Assembly: GCF_964019385.1 (NCBI RefSeq)
Contig: NC_088651.1
Span: 3,128,101 to 3,192,100, forward strand
DNA length: 64,000 nt
Origin: Sycon ciliatum
Taxonomy: Eukaryota; Porifera; Calcarea; Leucosolenida; Sycettidae
Reading direction: 5' to 3'
The notes under the pieces are model-generated. The model had not been told where the DNA came from. It saw nothing but the letters and a program-made list of their open reading frames with translations, and ran no database searches. Shown one piece after another: positions 10,602-21,264 of this stretch (position 1 is the stretch's first letter; the number at the start of each line of letters is the position of its first letter). The position numbers and the translations under genes were made by a program.

Positions 10602-11534
10602 TGTTTTTCACACTCAATAAAAGTAAATTTTAGAAAGGCTACTTCTATGAACCATCTTGTTAAGCCATGTAAAAACTTGGAAATATGTAGGCACAGGTTA
10701 TTTGCTCGGCCTGTACTCCTCGTTTGTGCTTCATTTTGCACGTCGGTCTGTTCAAAATCTGGAATGTTTCTTAACCTCCCCTACAATTTCCAAAAACTTA
10801 TCCTACTTTGGAAGTCCGACCGCTGAGGTGTAACATCTTGCTATCTTCCTTCTGTAGCAATCAGGATTCGTTGTTACTGTTGTGTCGTGTCCTTACTTGT
10901 GTTAGGCCACCAAGCCACTTGTATTGTATTCTATTATTAATTTTTACTCGGGCATCCCAGCAAACCCTAAGGTCTTCTAACATTTGGCCCTTATTTGCGG
11001 TAGTTGTGGTAGGTCCTTGGAAGTCGAGAATACTGTTGCTTCGTCCGCATAAAAAACAGGTACAGGTCCTCCCTCGTTAGTTGATAATCTCTGGATCATC
11101 TTATAACGAGACCTATCTTGTAACAGGACCTGAAGGTAAAGGTAAAATAGGCACTTATTTGTAGTCACCTGGGCTACCCTCGATACAACATAAATTTTCG
11201 ACGCCTCCACTTGTTATAAGACAGTCGAAAATTATGCAGAAAACGAAAGCATCCACGAATTCACTTGTGAGAGTACTAAGAACTTCAAGTCCTAAAGGCA
11301 TCATCCTAAAACAGGTGATGATTGATAGACCGAATTGGGTTTCCACATCGATTTCATGTTACACACGTATTTCATAGGGGCCAAGGACAATGGATGAAGT
11401 GTAGCAGAAATGTGATACTTGAAACAGTGCAAAGAAGAAGAAAAGAAAAGAAAGTGAGGGCTTGGCGTCAGACTGGGCTTGGCGTCATACTGGGCTAGAG
11501 GCCGAGTTTCCGCATCCGTAGTAACGCCACCACC

Positions 11535-11682
11535 CTTCAAAGCTCAAGGCGGAGATGCAGCTCCTAAAGGGTTGGGAGGTGCATAGATCAGCAAACCAGC
11601 AAGTGGTCAAAGACCGAAATACCAATTCGCTTCATCCATGTCCTCATCGTGCAAGGCCATGAATTCCCAGTTAAATGTGTTT
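11535..11682 (-). mobile_element. SINE fragment, reversed (copy B)
   Basis: Carries, in reverse, GGGAATTCATGGCCTTGCA and GGAGCTGCATCTCCGCC, both part of the SINE seen forward at 38555-38815. The orthologous insertion is present in alpha unit C (25262-25415). The tRNA-like head is not clear here. Confidence 0.55.
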
Positions 11683-12230
11683 TTTTATCCCAGCATTTCA
11701 ACGAAAAATGGGCGTAGCGTACACTAAGAACCAAATAGAGAATAGGTGCAATTGCGAGGAAAACTTCCAGGCGTTTCGTGTGGTGCGACAAAACAGACAT
11801 CAAATGAGAAAGCGAAATCAAACTCCCTTGCGGGGTCGCCTGCTGTGCTTCAGTCGAAAGCCCATTTGGAATCGTACTAGTTTACTTGACATTCTTATTG
11901 TGCTACTGTTTTTGCTGGTAATTATGAATCGTCCATTGCTTGTCATTGGTTGGAGCATCTCGGGTACACACTCTCCATCTCGTCTCTTGCTAGAAGTGGA
12001 CCATGTGGGCTTCCTAATCTCACCATGCAAAACATATGACTCCAGGTGGACTAAACTAGGCGGACCATTGATGATTCCTGCCACCTCCCACTTCTACTTC
12101 TAAAGTTACCGTCTTTGCATCTTACAATGTAGTCTTGAAAAACAAAACGGAATCCACGATTATGGGTAATGCAGTTAGGTGGTAGTTGACTTCGATTTAC
12201 CAAAATGGTTCCTACTGCCTCTGCTGCTTA

Positions 12231-13075
12231 GTAGCCTTCCTAACGACTAATGCAAAATATCCCGTTGATCGACGTAGTATTATTACTATTATATTATTAT
12301 AAGCACCAGCGCGATGTATGCGGGGATGCCTGCTTCACTTGTGCCATTCAGGATGATGATAAAGAGAAAGACAATCAGAAAGCTCAAAATATTGAGGAAC
12401 AATGATGCAGAACAGAATAGCTGTGATCGATTGGATGCTTAACAGAAAAGTGAAAATTATTAGTTCATTGATAATAACTTGTCTCGTCATTTCTGAATAT
12501 TCGGTCTTGAGTGGTTTGAACAGTTTGGTTTTAGCAAGTTGCCTCGGCGTAGTATACCCACGTTAAATGCATTGGGATGAACTATAATATTATACCTTCC
12601 ATGCGTAGTGTACATCGTATTGCTTGAGATTTGCGTTCCTCTGAGCTTTTCTTTCAGTATATTAAAAAAACGTTGCTTTCTTTTCTTGGTGAGCTACTTT
12701 AATTATAGTAAAAAATGAGACGGACAAAATGTTAAAAAATTATGATGTCCATCAACGTGACCAGATCATACACAGTCAGCGAGTGGGACAAAATGGCACA
12801 CAACTGATAAGGTGTATAGATATAGTACATGACGAACGAACATCTAGCCCATCAACAACTTTCCAACTAATTGGAAGATTCAGGTTCACAAACGGCCAGG
12901 ACGGGAAGGAATACGGGATTCACTTACGTGTAAGACCTGGACCCGGGAAAATGCACCATCAACGAAGATATTATAGTGACACGGTAAATGTAGGTTATAT
13001 TTCACGCAATGGTTGGCGTGCCTTGCGTATCTGCATAGCAGTATGAACAAAACATGATTCTATGCTTCGGATAGG
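12231..13075. other. Intergenic stretch before beta2
   Basis: No gene supported. Contains an AT-rich run with ATTATT repeats (12270-12300). At 12930-13075 lies a block conserved with other beta upstream regions (GTAAGACCTGGACCCGGGAA, CACCATCAACGAAGATATT, AACAAAACATGATT). Confidence 0.5.
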
Positions 13076-13078
13076 CAA

Positions 13079-13086
13079 TATAAAAG
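13079..13086 (+). promoter_or_regulatory. TATA box of beta2
   Basis: TATAAAAG, 112 nt before the ATG, in a GGATAGGCAATATAAAAGC context that aligns with beta1 and beta3. Confidence 0.7.
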
Positions 13087-13190
13087 CAACGTGTGATCAA
13101 TCCACGCCGTGTTTCATTTGTGATAGATGTAAGTTTATCATTGTTGCCAGTTGCCTCCTTGCTTAAAGTAACGTTCGTCTTTCTTCAAAG

Positions 13191-13508
13191 ATGAGTGAGA
13201 GTGTAGAGATGGAAACCATTGCCGACTCCTGCAAGCTGGACGAAGCAAAGGAAGCAACCAGAAGTGTGCAGGGCCAAGATGAAGAAGAATTAGACATGTC
13301 AAGTGTATACGTTGCGGCTCAAGATGCCGGCAGCAAGAAGCAAACCGATGTGGGCAACGTCAATGTCGATGCCAATGGAGAGCGTCAGGATGCAGGACGC
13401 ATTTCGTCTCATGCGAATAAGATCATTCTTATGTTCGGATCTTTTATCCTGGTTGTGATGTTTGGCATGGTGGTCTTAATATTGTTAAAGCTGCTGAAAC
13501 AAGTCTGA
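13191..13508 (+). CDS. Beta2, predicted tail-anchored membrane protein
   Basis: 105 residues. Begins MSESVEMETIADSC, then an acidic Glu/Asp-rich middle, DAGRISSHANK, a hydrophobic helix at about 78-99, and the tail KLLKQV. The tail is basic and six residues long, close to that of beta3 (RLLNQV). It could be an ER or outer-mitochondrial tail anchor; the sequence does not decide which. Start fixed by conservation with beta1 and beta3. AATAAA at 13696-13701. The upstream region has no element insertion, making this the cleanest promoter of the family. Confidence 0.75.
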   Translation: MSESVEMETIADSCKLDEAKEATRSVQGQDEEELDMSSVYVAAQDAGSKKQTDVGNVNVDANGERQDAGRISSHANKIILMFGSFILVVMFGMVVLILLKLLKQV

Positions 13509-13786
13509 ATGAATTAATAGGTCATCCAACATTGTACTATGTATTGTCGCCCACACCATATCACTGAGCCATCCCATCCTGGTGACGTTTTGATATCATT
13601 GAGTATTTATGATGAATTACATCAACAATTGTACCATGTATTGTCGCACACGGCACAAGACTACATAACTTCACCCCAGTAACGTAGAAAGTCATAATAA
13701 AACAATTTTGTTCTGAATTGTTTCTAATACAGAGAGGTTCCAGGCTGTCCAGGAGAGTGCTCGATACAGAGTGGTAGAGCTGGTTC

Positions 13787-13918
13787 AAACAATAGGAGGA
13801 CAGAAAAAGTGTCTTTACTCCTAGTTTCACCCACTAAGCAATCATCAGAAAAGATTAATGAGAAATCTGGATCAGTGAAACTCGGAGTAAAAACACTTTC
13901 TCTATCCTCCTATTGTTT
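13787..13918. mobile_element. Foldback element (long inverted repeat)
   Basis: Left arm starts AAACAATAGGAGGACAGAAA and the right arm ends with its inverted, slightly diverged match. Arms are about 45 nt with a 40-odd nt loop. A single arm with the same sequence occurs at 43503-43560. No coding capacity. The target-site duplication is not clear. Confidence 0.7.
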
Positions 13919-13932
13919 AAAATGTTTCTATT

Positions 13933-14215
13933 AATTTTCCTGGTCCCAGCCAGTCGGGAAAAAACATCGGGCCGACGGACGCAGTTGTCAAGAAAAAACG
14001 GGTGTATATACCCAATGACGATTAGGCATCATGTAGGCATGGCTAGAAATGAAGGGTGGGTGGGCAGGGACACTGGTGAGACTCAAAACTGATTCAAGAA
14101 GTCAGGACAATAAACTACAATAAAGAACACACCAGATGCCAGATTTGCAACTGAAAATGTTCCGCGAGAAATTAGTTCTCTCCCATCTCGCTGCGCTCGG
14201 CCTGCGAGAAATACA
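13933..14215 (-). repeat. Unclassified interspersed repeat, copy d
   Basis: Matches 40209-40560 (inverse orientation), 43935-44125 and 50785-51117. Shared blocks include GACGGACGCAGTTGT, ATGATGCC-type sequence and CTGACTTCTTCA-type sequence in inverse. It ends near CTCGCTGCGCTCGGCCTGCG. No coding frame is conserved across the copies. Class unknown. Confidence 0.7.
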
Positions 14216-14219
14216 ACAT

Positions 14220-14990
14220 CTTTGTTGAGCTACCTTTTTTACGAAAGGAAGAAAGGGAGGTAACATGTTCAAAGACAAATTTGGCCGTTCAAGGTAACCA
14301 TTAGTTTGTAAACAATTTTATTAGATGTGTTTAGGTTTCATATGTTTCGTTTTGAACGATACTATTAGAATATATTCTTGTTTCGAGGAAAGAAAATGAG
14401 CACACGAAGCATACAGACCTAGTTTTGCTAGGCCATTTTATGTGGATTTACCCGGTACACTCGTGGAAAACAAGTCCTTATAACCCTCACTTTGTGGGTA
14501 CGAGCAGTCACAATATAGCACTCTTGCTGGTGGCTGGTGGCGCCAACTACATTATTGAAACAAGCACCACCATCTCACACCATCACCAACATCAAACTCA
14601 AGTGGTGACTGTCTACTACAATGTGACAACAGTGGCCACATTCCCACATACTTCTTTTGCAAAAGTAATTCAGGTTTCGGCCTGGCAATTTACACAGCCT
14701 CCATCACTGCAAATTGAGATTTGTTGTGCACCCGTGTTTAATTAATGAAGCGAGAATGAGTGCTGTGTTTGCAGAATGAATTCAGACGATTTCAGGTGAC
14801 GGAATATCATCGTCGTCAGTATCCGGTGGTCCATTCCTACGGTTGCTATTATACACGCTTGAGGTGTGCCGGTGGCGACATCTCAGTGGGGCGTTGGGTC
14901 ACACACTGTCGCACATATTGATGCTGGATCAGCAGCTTGTTGCAGAGTGTTGTTGCAGCGACCCAGCCGTTCACTTCTTTTTTCAAACAC
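14220..14990 (+). repeat. Conserved beta-unit downstream region, copy 2
   Basis: Paralogous to 7576-8100 plus 8771-9180 and to 19790-20740. Lacks the LINE at 8101-8770. Confidence 0.65.
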
Positions 14991-15061
14991 ACAAACTCAT
15001 ACTATTTTGACGCATGGTTAACACTCTTCAGAAGTAAAACAAAAGTAAAATGGTCGTATCT

Positions 15062-15112
15062 ACTCTCGAAGGGAACTCACGATGGCCACTAACACCCGGT
15101 AAACCCTAGCGG
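15062..15112 (-). mobile_element. SINE/LINE 3'-end hairpin piece
   Basis: On the minus strand this reads a GTGTTAGTGGCCATCGTGAG block followed by TTCCCTTCGAGAGTAG. It matches 30345-30412 and 49556-49617, where a TTCCCTTCGGGAA hairpin is intact. Probably the tail of a retroposon. Confidence 0.5.
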
Positions 15113-15120
15113 CAGATGGA

Positions 15121-15549
15121 GTGGTAAGGGGATATGTTTCAAAACTCAAGGAAAAAGTGCCTACAAACCTCGTTATAGCCGTTTTCAAAAGTTTAGACCT
15201 CTACGTTCGCGTTCCCGGCGGCGGTGAGAACACAAACCGTTGGTGGACTCTGCATATGGCCAAATTTAACAGAATTAGTCCAATTGAGGATGTTTCCCCT
15301 TTTCAATTTGGCAGTTGCATCGGGAATAATAGCCCCTCCGTAATGATGGTCGTTCCTTTTAATACCTGCGAAAGGTGTTGGCCGCTTGAACCGTCGGGCA
15401 TTCCTCCCAACTTGTTTACTAATTGTAGTGGTTGTCTAGTTGTCTGGTATTTCGCTCTCGACCTCGGTAGAGCTCTCGGACCTCTTGACGAAGCCCGAAG
15501 CTGCTGGGACAAGGCGTCAAAAGCGATCTCCAAAAATTTAAAAAGCTAG
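15121..15549 (+). CDS. Unassigned open frame of about 140 codons
   Basis: A long open stretch without a clear ATG at the start (it opens with GTG) and without a promoter or poly(A) signal like its neighbours. The residues look protein-like (WWTLHMAKFN, CSGCLVVWYFALDLGR), so it could be an exon or an old element fragment. It has no copy elsewhere in the window. Coding status doubtful. Confidence 0.2.
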   Translation: MVRGYVSKLKEKVPTNLVIAVFKSLDLYVRVPGGGENTNRWWTLHMAKFNRISPIEDVSPFQFGSCIGNNSPSVMMVVPFNTCERCWPLEPSGIPPNLFTNCSGCLVVWYFALDLGRALGPLDEARSCWDKASKAISKNLKS

Positions 15550-16149
15550 GGTGGATGAGAGTAGAGATTGCTGCAGGACCGTACAGGTGAGTGGACATAT
15601 TCCAAATATCTTTGCTGCAGCTCATCCCTAGCTAGATGGACCCCGTGTTAGTGGCAGCACACTCGTCACCCGCATCTAGTAAATGCAACTACCTGGATTA
15701 CTTGCAATGCAATGAAGCGGCATACCGACTAAGCTGAGACTGTCCTTGATCGCTCAATCATACGCTAAGCTCCGTCCACTATCACCTGTATTGCTGTGGG
15801 TCAGGGAGGGGAAAATGTTCTCGTCAAACGGCTTCGTGGACCAAACAAAGACTTGTTCCATGGCCCTTAAGGACACTGGCTGCGATGACAACCCCCTGCA
15901 TCCTGGACTCTGCCATTTCTGGTACCCTTTCTGTTTGTCATACATACGTGAATGACTAGAATATATTGTCGTGGTGTTCCAGCATTGTATCAGCTTGCCA
16001 ATAGTCTCATATAGCCCGTTCACTTGTTTTGATCCATCGGATCGCATACTGTATTTTTAGAACTCAAGTGGTGAGCCACGGAAAATATTATTTTATTTAT
16101 TTATTAACTGGTTTGAGGGAAAGAGACAAACGGGAAGAAAAAAATGACT

Positions 16150-16221
16150 GTCACCACCAGGACTCGAACCAGGGACCCTCGCTTGTAGCCAGCGATGCTC
16201 TAACCACTGAGCTATGGTGTA
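16150..16221 (-). tRNA. tRNA-like sequence, unit 1 (CUA in anticodon position)
   Basis: Read on the minus strand it folds as 72 nt: acceptor UACACCA / UGGUGAC with five good pairs, UA, D-arm GCUC-AGUGGUUA-GAGC, anticodon stem UCGCU/AGCGA around the seven-base loop GGCUACA, variable GGGUC, T-arm CCUGG-UUCGAGU-CCUGG with one U-U mismatch. The anticodon position is CUA and base 33 is G instead of the near-universal U. Weak acceptor base pairs and the repeat setting favour a tRNA-derived repeat over a working tRNA. Confidence 0.55.
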
Positions 16222-16432
16222 GTCGTCATCCCAGCAGAGACCGTTTAACGTTTTCTTCAGACTTCGTACCTAACACTTCCTGTGAATCCACACAGGCGGG
16301 TGGGACGCAGCCCTCACTGTAACCCACACACTTCACGTACAAACTAGCACGCGGGGAGCCCCAAGTCATAAACTATTTTAACTGGTTTGAGGGAAAGAGA
16401 CAAACGGGAAAAGTCTGAAGAAAAAATTGACT

Positions 16433-16504
16433 GTCACCACCAGGACTCGAACCAGGGACCCTCGTTTGTAGCCAGCGATGCTCTAACCACTGAGCTATGG
16501 TGTA
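16433..16504 (-). tRNA. tRNA-like sequence, unit 2
   Basis: Same as unit 1, with one substitution that breaks a pair in the anticodon stem (UCGCU/AACGA). A-box (TAGCTCAGTGG) and B-box (GGTTCGAGTCC) promoter sequences are intact. Confidence 0.5.
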
Positions 16505-16680
16505 GTCATCATCCCAGCAGAGACCGTTCAAAGTTTTCTTCAGACTTCGTAATTCACACTTCCTGTGAATCCACAAAGGCGGGTGGGACGCAGCCCTCAC
16601 TGTAACCCACACACTTCACGTACAAACTAGCACCCGGGGAGCCCCAAGTCATAAAATATTAACTGGTTTGAGGGAAAGCG

Positions 16681-16800
16681 ATTTATTTTATTTTATTTTA
16701 TTCTAAGCAATACATGGCTGGGATAGCCAATGACCACTTTGCGTGGCGATTGTAGGGTTTTTATAGCCAACCATGGCTTACATGGAAAAGAGTAACAAGT
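16681..16800 (-). mobile_element. Probable LINE 3' end
   Basis: Starts with a TTTTA simple repeat (16681-16703), then GGCTGGGATAGCC and ATAGCCAACCATGGCTTACA. It resembles the 3'-end pieces at 28784-28867 (TTTATTTATTTATAA ... TTAGCCAACCACGGC). Too short for a family call. Confidence 0.45.
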
Positions 16801-16984
16801 CAAAAAGAAAAGGAAAGAAGAAAGAAGCAAATATGGACTAACATTGTGACCTACTGGTAAAGCAAGGCGTTCCTGAATGCTGTTTAAGTAGAAAGGCCCT
16901 TTGTCTCCTGGTGCAGCTTAAGCCAATTAAACATGGAAATTGTGGTCACAAATTATGCGATCGAATCCACCGACTGAACCAGGT

Positions 16985-17110
16985 TTTAAACAGTCTTGCA
17001 CAATTTAACACAAAACTGACAAGGAGTACTGAGATATTCAACGCCATGGAACGTTCAATCTGTGGAATGTCTCAGTACTCCTCGTCAGTTTTGTGCTAGA
17101 TTGTGCACGT
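16985..17110. repeat. Imperfect inverted repeat, about 50-nt arms
   Basis: Left arm includes CAAAACTGACAAGGAGTACT; right arm includes AGTACTCCTCGTCAGTTTTG. Arms have several mismatches and a spacer of about 20 nt. The right arm sequence (TCTCAGTACTC...CAGTTTTGTGC) also occurs as the spacer of the inverted repeat at 59234-59435. Confidence 0.7.
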
Positions 17111-17464
17111 CTGACTGTTCAAAATCAGGTTTAGTTGGTGGACTCGTCCACATAACTTGTGCCCACAAATTCCCCATTACAAACACTGTATTTTGTTAGT
17201 TGTTCTGTTGACCTTGTCCATTTGTGAATTTATGGTATCCATGCCGCGTCAGTTGTGCAATATACGTCTACGACTCTTCATGCCGTAAATATTATGTAAT
17301 TGCGTTACATACCTGTGGAAGGCAGACAGTGTGTTCAAGAGCAATCGTTTGCGAGGCCTTTTCGGAATCGACTACCGAGGTTATAAGACAGAACGTTGAC
17401 AAGAACGCTTATCTACCCGTACTAATGGTAATAAAAGGTTATGGGATCAATAGTCAGGTTGAAT

Positions 17465-17642
17465 TGATTGATAAATATGGTGGTAATGAAACACCTGGCA
17501 ATATGGCGGTAAACACACGCCTGCCCTCACACGCTCTCAAGGCTGCAGAGTTCTGGCACAGAGCTCTCCTTCTCACCACCACCACCACCATCAGTTCGTG
17601 CCTGGCGCCAGGCGCGAACTGATGGTAGCGGTGGTGGTGAGG
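17465..17642. repeat. Repeat with terminal GTGGTGGTG hairpin
   Basis: The block GTTGATAAATATGGTGGTAA-type sequence through CTGGCACAGAGCTCTCCTTC recurs at 31265-31395 and 31625-31755. Here it ends in an inverted repeat around GCCTGGCGCCAGGC (arms about 17575-17604 and 17613-17641, each with CATCAGTTCG or its inverse). Likely a small foldback DNA element. Confidence 0.6.
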
Positions 17643-17732
17643 TCTAGACTTTTGAAACGCCCTATAGCCGCATTCACGTGCCATTGGTGCCTGGTCAAGC
17701 TCCCAGGTGATTATGGGTGCCAGGGCGGGTGA

Positions 17733-17815
17733 AAAAACGTGCAGGCAGGCTTTGAACCAGGAATCTCTCGTATCTCATTCATTGTCGTTGCCCAACCAAC
17801 TGCGCCTGCCTGGGT
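17733..17815 (-). mobile_element. tRNA-derived SINE head, minus strand
   Basis: The minus strand reads GGCGCAGTTGGTTGGGCAAC (A-box) and, about 35 nt later, CTGGTTCAAAGCCTGCCTGC (B-box). Spacing fits a tRNA head. The rest of the element is not delimited. Confidence 0.5.
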
Positions 17816-17906
17816 TTCATAAGGTGAGGGGGGAAGGGGAAATAGCTGTCAACAAATTTGTAAAAGATTAAAACACTAATAAAGACACTCAAATTGCATG
17901 ATTTAC

Positions 17907-18647
17907 TTGGTCCGGTTTATCGCAATTGTCCCTTATCTATCGCCACTAAGAACAGGAGTTTTGTTACCGCTCTGTGAAATTTCCAATAGGCATAGTGAGG
18001 AAGCATGATACATGAATGCTCTCCGCCACAAGAAAAAAATTTCAGCAATGGAATCAGGTGAAGCGAGTCGAAGAAGGGAAGCAAGGTAAGCATAATGCAC
18101 GAAATAAATCAGTGAAGGAGCGTGTTCTTGCACGCACACTCTTACAGGTCCAGAGTTCATTCAACTCTCCATCACTCGAGCCGCCACCGTTACATGAGCT
18201 GACAAATATTTGAATTGCTGGTGTTTAGCTGCTGGCGTAGACTGGTAGAGTATCTCTTGCTTTCTTAGCCTGTCGTATGGCAGCAATGGGAAAGGAACAG
18301 TTGTGGCTGTCACTTCGGTGCTTGAAGGAACCGTGGGCAGTGTACCTGTCACGCTCTCCAGAATGTCAGTTGCCCCTGCTACAGTTCCGGTCTTCGGTCA
18401 TCGGGTCGCTGCATGCGCTTGGCTTTTGGCAACACAGACGTCGAATGGCCAGATTCCCACTTCCCAAAAAATCGAACACATCCCGATTTAAAGCGCTAAT
18501 CGCGATCATTCTTCTTTGATGTCTCATTTGATCTTGCCATCACAACCTCCCAAGCAAAGGTAAGTTAGATAATATCGTGATTGGACTGGTTTTACCGGTC
18601 AAAAAGTGCGTGGGAGATAAGCGACAATTGCGATGGGCCGGACCAAG
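17907..18647. mobile_element. TIR element with CTTGGTCCGG ends, second locus
   Basis: Left end CTTGGTCCGGTTTATCGCAA at 17907, right end CCGGACCAAG to 18647, with TA on each side (17905-17906, 18648-18649). At 741 bp it lacks about 235 bp present in the copy at 4031-4993; the missing segment lies between two ACAGG-type repeats on the minus strand. No transposase. Confidence 0.8.
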
Positions 18648-19152
18648 TACTATACTGTAAAACGGGAAAGTCTCAAGAGTCACAACGTCTAATGTTTTAA
18701 CGACAATTATCTTTCGTTATTTGAAAAACCGTTATCGCTAGATGTCTATGTAAAGATGCACCATACAGATGGGTGGCCAGGTAGCCATCGTCAAACTTTC
18801 TGCACGTAATCATGCCAAAATTACAAAAAAATGATAAACCTTTTGGTTTAATTTATACAAAAGAGAGTGGACGCTATACTGTCCAGTAACACCACCAGTT
18901 TTTAAACAATCAGCTCCTGCGATAGCATTGCACGACACTGACCGACGGTGCTGACGTTCTACAACCCCAGTTCATCCCGCGCGATCACCATACTTGTACG
19001 ACCTGAGCTACTTCATTAGTAAAAACTTAATATTATAATAATTATATAGCCTCATATTATAGGATATTAAACTGGTAAGGTAAGTGTAGATAAAATGTTG
19101 CTTCCTGCCGATTAGTACAAACAAAATGTGATCATTATGATTCTGAGGCAAG

Positions 19153-19160
19153 TATAAAAG
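19153..19160 (+). promoter_or_regulatory. TATA box of beta3
   Basis: TATAAAAG in GAGGCAAGTATAAAAGCC, 126 nt before the ATG; followed by GTGTCTCATT as in the broken copy at 5952. Confidence 0.7.
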
Positions 19161-19278
19161 CCTGGTGTGATAAATCTCTGGCGTGTCTCATTATTCATAG
19201 CGAAATCAGTCGTAGGTTCTCCATCATCATCACCAACTGGCCCAGTGGTCACGTTTACGTTTCTTCTCTTTGGCCACA

Positions 19279-19599
19279 ATGAGCGAGTTTGTTGAGATGG
19301 CGACAGTGGCGGACTCCTGCAAGCAAGATCTTGAAGCGGATGCAACAACAATGAGTGCCACGGGACAAGAGACAACAGAGCCTGACAGGTTGTGCGAGCA
19401 AGTGACGGCTCCTGAACCCTGCAGCGAGAGGATGCCTGCTGTTAGTAATGCCTATATTGAGGGCAATGAAGCCGCTCCGAACGCAGGACGAATTCCGACG
19501 TGTGGGCGTCGGGGCATTGTCGTATTCGGAAGTATTCTCCTTGTTGTTATATTTGGCATGGTTGTGTTTCTTGTGCTTAGACTACTGAACCAAGTATGA
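19279..19599 (+). CDS. Beta3, predicted tail-anchored membrane protein
   Basis: 106 residues. Starts MSEFVEMATVADSC, then a Thr/Glu/Pro-rich middle containing several cysteines, NAGRIPTCGRRG, a helix at about 79-100, and tail RLLNQV. The C-terminal third is nearly identical in pattern to beta2; the middle differs in length and sequence, suggesting relaxed or diversifying change there. Translation could also be opened at a TTG three codons earlier, but the ATG is the conserved start. AATAAA in GAAAATAAAATAATTG near 19755. This copy is the closest relative of the broken gene at 5.95-7.57 kb. Confidence 0.74.
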   Translation: MSEFVEMATVADSCKQDLEADATTMSATGQETTEPDRLCEQVTAPEPCSERMPAVSNAYIEGNEAAPNAGRIPTCGRRGIVVFGSILLVVIFGMVVFLVLRLLNQV

Positions 19600-19789
19600 T
19601 GACTTGGGAATTAATCTTAATGTGTCATGTATTGTCACACACAGCGGATCACTGCACCATTGCACCGAGTATTAGGAATTAGGAAGTTATCTCCAATTGT
19701 ACTGTGTATTGTCTCAAGCAGCACATCATTGCACCTTGACACCCGAGTGACGTGAGAAAATAAAATAATTGTGTTCTAAAGTGTTTCCA

Positions 19790-20890
19790 TATCTATGCTG
19801 AGCTACCTGTTTTGCGAGTAGAAGGAAGGGAGGTCAAATGTCTTAACACCTTATGGGCCCTCAAAGTTTACCATTACTGCAATAGTTTCCAACAAAATTT
19901 CCTTTGGGTACGGGTGGGTTTCATGAGTTTCGTTTTGAACATAATGATTGAATATATTCTTGGTTGGAGGAAAACAAAAGAGCCCACGATGCAGAAGCCT
20001 GGTTTCGACTAGGCATTTCGCACATTTGTTCCGACTAGGCCTTCCGTCCATTACATTTCAAAGTTGAATACGAAGTTGATTTACATGTTACACTCGTGCT
20101 TCGAAGCAGGAAACCAGTCCTTGTAACCGGCACTTTGTATTTCAGAGCAGTGCCAAAATAGCACTAAATAGGGCTAGTGGCGCTAACTCCAGCACAACAA
20201 GCTGATATTTGTTGTACACTTGCGTTTGAATAGTGAAGGGAGAATGAGTGTTGTGTTTGCAAAAGGCACTCAAATACGCTCTTAATATAACGATGTCATA
20301 TGACAGATTATAATCGAATCGTTCTCATCATCGTCAGTTCCCGGTGGGCCATTCGCACCTTTGCTATCATTCAGGGCAGCTGTGCCGATAGCGGCTTCCC
20401 CTCGGAGCAATGGATCACACAGTGTTCGACATATCGATCATGCACCAACTGCGTGTTGCAGAGCGTCGTTGCCGAGCCGCAGTCGTTTTCTTAATCTCTT
20501 ATCAGTGGCTGTTGGTTTGATCTATGTTAGTTTTCTTCTCCCTCCATTAACGGTGACGGTAAAGTTCTCTCCCTGCCCTAACCCGTGTCTTTGTGTCTGT
20601 AAATGCCCGTAAGACTTGATATGGAACAGCGTGGGAGCCATGGAACGGCGTGGGATATGTTAAAACAAATTGTTCCATATGTCTATCCTGTCTCTGCCGC
20701 TTGTTGCAGATTGTTGTTGTGGAGAGGCAAGTGTTCACTATGTCTCATGACAGTTGCTAGGTGTTTGATCTGTGTTAATTTCGTCCGACTTTGTTGACGG
20801 TGACGGTTATGTTCTTGGCTCGTTCCCCTCTCCCTGTCCTACGATGAGTCCGTGTTGCTGCAGCTGTCCGTACGACTTGGTTTGGAACAA
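19790..20890 (+). repeat. Conserved beta-unit downstream region, copy 3
   Basis: Paralogous to 7576-9180 (minus the LINE) and 14220-14990. Holds no conserved reading frame. Confidence 0.65.
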
Positions 20891-21264
20891 TTGTTTACTA
20901 TATACCATGCCATTGTACATAAGCCGCTTGTCGCAGATATGTTTATCATAATAATAATTTATACGGAGTAACGATCTCCATGTGAAACAGCTGCTTGTTA
21001 CCGCTGCTTACTGTCCATCTAAATTGTCAAAGTCGAAGTACAGTTTTGTTTTACTGATGCGTTCGGTTTTGCATTATTCTTTTTCGCATAGCTTCTCCTT
21101 TTATTGATCTTCGCATCCCGTCAAATATATCAACTGTCATAATGTATCAGATCCTTTTCGGTCCCGTCTCATCAAGGATTGTACAGTGAATGGCTCGTTC
21201 AGACAATGTATGAAATGTGCGTTTTTTTGACTGGATGTGTGTGTGCGTTTGCGTGGATACTTGC

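Larger units (their letters stand above)
10125..12230 (+). repeat. Segmental duplication, alpha unit copy B
   Basis: Paralogous over about 2.1 kb to 23925-25925 (copy C). Both contain an alpha gene, an old LINE 3' end in reverse orientation (TTTTACTCGGGCATCCCAGC at about 10947 and 24690), a reversed SINE, and the same closing block (GTAATGCAGTTA...GATTTACC). These insertions are therefore older than the B/C duplication. Confidence 0.85.
16085..16680 (-). repeat. Tandem array of a tRNA-containing repeat, about 283-bp unit
   Basis: Units at about 16102-16383 and 16384-16662 share AACTGGTTTGAGGGAAAGAG at one end and CGGGGAGCCCCAAGTCATAA at the other; a third unit starts at 16662 and breaks off after about 20 nt. 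Each full unit holds one tRNA-like sequence on the minus strand with about 150 nt of conserved flank. The minus-strand 3' end runs into AATAAATAAATAAAATAAT, a retroposon-like tail. Confidence 0.8.
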
